Below are positions 61,106 through 64,000 of a stretch of DNA of 64,000 bases, in pieces. Below the pieces are notes generated by a model. That model did not search any database. It was not told the origin of the DNA and saw only the letters and a list, made by a program, of their open reading frames with translations. The first letter of the stretch is position 1. Each line of letters starts with the position of its first letter. This stretch comes from Pseudomonadota bacterium. Its GTDB lineage: Bacteria; Pseudomonadota; Gammaproteobacteria; Steroidobacterales; Steroidobacteraceae. The stretch lies in contig JAPLSH010000008.1 of the NCBI GenBank assembly GCA_026398735.1, positions 1 to 64,000 on the forward strand, written 5' to 3'. Both the position numbers and the translations under genes were made by a program.

Positions 61106-63546
61106 GAATGAGTGACCTGCAGGATGCTGTGACGCAGCGTCTCGGACAGCACCAGCTGCGCGTCATCGACTATGCGCAGCACCACTTCGTCAAACAGCAG
61201 TCGTCCTTCGGCATCGGCGCTCAACACACCGCGCTTGCGCAGCAGACTGATGAAGGCCTCATGCAGGCTGCGATCAAAAAACTCGGGGGCGTAATAGCCA
61301 TACAGCGCCACCATTTGCTTGGCAGTGCGTTCGCAGCGCTTTTGCAACTCGGAGGCGGTCAGCACGCCGCTGCCGGCTTGCTGCAACAACGCCAGCGGCA
61401 AGTAATAGCGCTCGATCACCTGAATGGTCGGCTGCGACAGCAGTGACAACTGCATGGCCTCGGCGCTGTCGGCGCGCGGCCTCTGCCACCAGCCCTGCTC
61501 CACGCTGCCTTCCAGCACGCCCAAGCCGCCAAGCACCTGCAACGTGTGGATCGTGACCTCGGCCAACTGCTCCTCCGTCCAACGCAGGAACAGCTCGTTG
61601 CCAATGTACGGATAGATGCGCCACGCCAGACGATGGATGTCTTCGGTGCGCAGGCGCGGGTTGGCGATGAAGCAGCAAGCGATCAGCGACGGCAACGCAA
61701 ACAGATGCAGCACGTTGTTGCGGTAATAGGTCATCGCCGGGGCATGCGCCGGCTCCAAACCGACCAATTCTCCGGCACCAGAACTCTCGGCCGCCGACCG
61801 CACGACAGCACTCATGCCCTCGCCATAGGCAATGATGCCTGCCGCGTCCAGCTCTGTGACTGTCACCCGCTCTGAATAAGGCAAGGCCTGCAACAGCCGC
61901 AGATACAGCTGCAGCTGACCTTGCAGATCTGCCTCACGCAGCACATTGCGTGGTGTGGCCAGCAGTGTCAGCGCCAGCAGATTAATGGGCGTGACCGAGG
62001 CCGCAGCATTGATGTTGCGCATGATGCGCCCGGCCAATTCATCGACAACCGGCGCCACCCACGGCGCGCGACCTTGATCATCGACCGGCTGCTGGCGCCA
62101 ATCTGCTTGATGCTGGTTGAGCAACTCATTTAGGTGCACGGGCTCACCTAGGTTGACGTGCACGCGACCAAAGCGCTCACGCAAACGTCGCAGCGAGCGC
62201 ACCAAGCCCATGAAGGATTCTTTTTGCTTGGGCTTGCCAGACAACTCGCCCACGTAGCTGTCCACTTCCATCACGCGCTCGTAGCCGAAATACACCGGCA
62301 CAAACACCACCGGGCGCACCGGCTGCCGCAGGAAACTGCGCACCGTCATCGACAACATGCCGGTCTTAGGTGCCAGCAAGCGGCCAGTGCGGCTGCGACC
62401 ACCCTCAATAAAATATTCGACTGGATGGCCGCGCGACATGATCACGGCGAGATAATTCATGAACACGACGGCATAGAGGGCGTTGCCGCGAAAGCTGCGA
62501 CGGATGAAGAACGCGCCAGCCTTGCGCAGGTAACGCCCCACCACCGGGATGTTGAGGTTGATGCCGGCAGCAATGTGCGGGATGGCAAAGCCCTGCTTGT
62601 AGATCGCATACGACAGCAGCAGATAATCAATGTGACTGCGATGGCAGGGCACATAGATGATCTCGTTGCCGGGCGCCACATCGCGCAGCGTTTGCGCGTG
62701 CCGGAACTCCACACCGTCATAGACGCGCGTCCACAGCCTGGTGAACACCACTTCGCACAGGCGCACAAAAGCGTTGGAATAGTTGGCAGCGATCTCTTCG
62801 AACAGTTCGCGAGCCTGCAGCAGTCCGCGGCGACGCGCGTCTTTGCCATCACCTGCCTGCTGCGCCACGGCACTGCGTACAGCGCGCGTGCGCAGCACCT
62901 GCGTGAGCAGCGTGCGTTGGTGCGATAAATTGGGCCCGATGTGTGCCGCGCGCGCATGACTGAACTGCTGTTGCAACAGCTTGGCAATGCGCCGGGCTGC
63001 TAAGTTGCCCGCAGCTTCACCGCCCAGCAACGCGCGCAACGACTGCCCTGGCCCGAACTGCACCAGCGTGTCGCGACTGTTGAACAGCAACGTCAGTAAC
63101 CGATGCACACGACCGACCAAGGCAGAGTCTTCGGCAAGCGCCAAGCGCCACCAAGAACCTTGCCTCTGCGGTGCCCGCCCCCAATAAACGGCCGCCGTGA
63201 CCAGCGTCACGTCGAAGCCCGGATCTGCGGCAATACGGCGCAGCAAGGGCAGCAGTTGCAAGGCCGGCCTGCGGTCCATGCGCTGACGCAGCAGACCCAC
63301 GGGCCGAGCCAGCGCGATGACGGCTGGCTGCGTTGCTTGAGCACCCTCTATAGACAGCGTGCGCATGGGCAACGGCAAGCCCGCGCGCTCACATGCCTGA
63401 CGCAACACCGTCGCATCGCCGCGGCTCTGGCGTTCGAGCACATAGCACACAGGTGCCGGCGCCGCGGACAGACGCTCAGCCGCATCCTGTGGCAACGATG
63501 TAAATCGCAGCCAGGGCAACCAGAGACGTCCGGAAAGTCTGCTCAT
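61102..63546 (-). CDS. plsB: glycerol-3-phosphate acyltransferase PlsB
   Basis: An 814-residue membrane enzyme making lysophosphatidic acid. The acyltransferase motifs are CHRSHIDYLLLSY (block I, HxxxxD), AGAFFIRRSFRGN (block II), FIEGGRSRTGRLL (block III) and VPVYFGYERVME (block IV), at the usual spacing for PlsB. Length is normal. Downstream of an alpha/beta hydrolase gene on the same strand. Confidence 0.96.
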   Translation of the reverse strand: MSRLSGRLWLPWLRFTSLPQDAAERLSAAPAPVCYVLERQSRGDATVLRQACERAGLPLPMRTLSIEGAQATQPAVIALARPVGLLRQRMDRRPALQLLPLLRRIAADPGFDVTLVTAAVYWGRAPQRQGSWWRLALAEDSALVGRVHRLLTLLFNSRDTLVQFGPGQSLRALLGGEAAGNLAARRIAKLLQQQFSHARAAHIGPNLSHQRTLLTQVLRTRAVRSAVAQQAGDGKDARRRGLLQARELFEEIAANYSNAFVRLCEVVFTRLWTRVYDGVEFRHAQTLRDVAPGNEIIYVPCHRSHIDYLLLSYAIYKQGFAIPHIAAGINLNIPVVGRYLRKAGAFFIRRSFRGNALYAVVFMNYLAVIMSRGHPVEYFIEGGRSRTGRLLAPKTGMLSMTVRSFLRQPVRPVVFVPVYFGYERVMEVDSYVGELSGKPKQKESFMGLVRSLRRLRERFGRVHVNLGEPVHLNELLNQHQADWRQQPVDDQGRAPWVAPVVDELAGRIMRNINAAASVTPINLLALTLLATPRNVLREADLQGQLQLYLRLLQALPYSERVTVTELDAAGIIAYGEGMSAVVRSAAESSGAGELVGLEPAHAPAMTYYRNNVLHLFALPSLIACCFIANPRLRTEDIHRLAWRIYPYIGNELFLRWTEEQLAEVTIHTLQVLGGLGVLEGSVEQGWWQRPRADSAEAMQLSLLSQPTIQVIERYYLPLALLQQAGSGVLTASELQKRCERTAKQMVALYGYYAPEFFDRSLHEAFISLLRKRGVLSADAEGRLLFDEVVLRIVDDAQLVLSETLRHSILQVTHS

Positions 63547-63556
63547 TGGATGACGC

Positions 63557-64000
63557 TCAGGCCAGCGGTGCAGGCATATCGAGCGAGATCAGGAAGTACT
63601 CGAACTGGTACTTGATGAAGGGGATCTGCGTATGCAGCCGATGATCTGCATCAACCAAATGCAAGGTCGCCTTGTGCTCGGCGGCAAACCGAATGCTGTC
63701 CTGAACAGGCACCACCTCATCGCCCCAACCATGCACGATGGTAGTGGGACAGTCTGTGGTGGGAACGCGCAGCGGCGGCAAGCCGGGCATGTAGATGGCC
63801 GGCGCCATCAAAAATACGCCGCGTACATGCAAAACCGAGGCGTTGGCCAACGACACATAGCCACCTAGGCTGCTGCCCACCAGCACCAACTCACCGCTGA
63901 TGTTCTTGCAGACGTCGGCCAGACGCTGCGCACGATCTGTCGGCGAATCTATTCCGCGGTAATCGACCGATTCGACTTCATAGCCTTCGCTTTTGGCAGC
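63557..64000 (-). CDS. alpha/beta hydrolase (YqiA-like), N-terminus outside window
   Basis: The frame is open to the end of the window. It reads SEGYEVESVDYRGIDSPTDRAQRLADV, then LVLVGSSLGGYVSLANAS (nucleophile elbow GSSLGG), a lid-free core, VHGWGDEVVP (acid) and DADHRLH (catalytic His). This resembles small YqiA-type esterases. The first part of the gene is not visible. It precedes plsB by 10 bases and may be cotranscribed with it. Confidence 0.8.
   Translation of the reverse strand, partial: AAKSEGYEVESVDYRGIDSPTDRAQRLADVCKNISGELVLVGSSLGGYVSLANASVLHVRGVFLMAPAIYMPGLPPLRVPTTDCPTTIVHGWGDEVVPVQDSIRFAAEHKATLHLVDADHRLHTQIPFIKYQFEYFLISLDMPAPLA

Noticed and set aside
61108-63615. Several plus-strand frames opposite plsB
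   Set aside because: plsB has all four acyltransferase blocks; these frames are Gln/His/Arg-rich complements.

Overview
The window looks like a chromosome segment from a GC-rich gammaproteobacterium. The order accB-accC-prmA-DUF3426 gene-dusB-fis-purH-purD, the presence of fis, plsB, dsbD and arfB, and the trxA/rho/rhlB neighbourhood are all gammaproteobacterial. The many secreted tannase/feruloyl esterase, PQQ-dehydrogenase, DUF6152 and STN-TonB-receptor genes suggest a Steroidobacteraceae/Xanthomonadales-like soil or water degrader. That placement is an inference from gene content, not from a phylogeny.

Layout. (1) 1-10.2 kb: catabolic and secreted enzymes: the end of a metallo-beta-lactamase-fold gene, an ankyrin protein, an aldehyde dehydrogenase, a cytochrome c-PQQ dehydrogenase fusion, a broken methyltransferase, a GDSL-like protein that has lost its GDS motif, an SDR and an Mpo1-like protein. 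(2) 10.2-18.3 kb: a phd-doc pair, an amidohydrolase and two tandem tannase-family genes with a small secreted protein between them, an mqsRA pair and an orphan XRE gene. (3) 18.3-28.4 kb: a minus-strand uptake-type cluster in the order ECF sigma factor, FecR, STN-TonB receptor, three tandem DUF6152/partner pairs, patatin lipoprotein and HAD phosphatase. (4) 28.4-40.5 kb: an accessory island crowded with toxin-antitoxin (TA) modules and their relics, a winged-helix/nucleotidyltransferase pair between two 152-bp direct repeats, relics of an ATPase and a RhuM gene, and a large nuclease-helicase protein (DUF2075). (5) 40.5-64 kb: housekeeping genes: groSL with a CIRCE element, dsbD-tlpA, accBC, prmA, dusB-fis, purHD, trxA-rho, rhlB, yrfG, a PHP phosphoesterase, an MscS channel, arfB and plsB.

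How parts work together. ECF sigma, FecR and the STN receptor form the usual surface-signalling cascade, and the three downstream DUF6152/partner pairs are probably part of its output. The tannase-family hydrolases, amidohydrolase, aldehyde dehydrogenase and PQQ dehydrogenase fit use of plant phenolic esters and alcohols. In the island nearly every antitoxin is intact while several partner toxins are truncated, frameshifted or internally deleted, so toxins appear to be lost first.

Most noteworthy: a GroES reading frame missing 18 residues that include most of the GroEL-binding IVL-type motif; DUF6152 proteins whose predicted mature N-terminus is His-His; an antitoxin relic with three deletions, each at a short repeat; and the island's nuclease-helicase and wHTH-nucleotidyltransferase genes as defence candidates. 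All functional statements come from reading motifs by eye; no database search was run.
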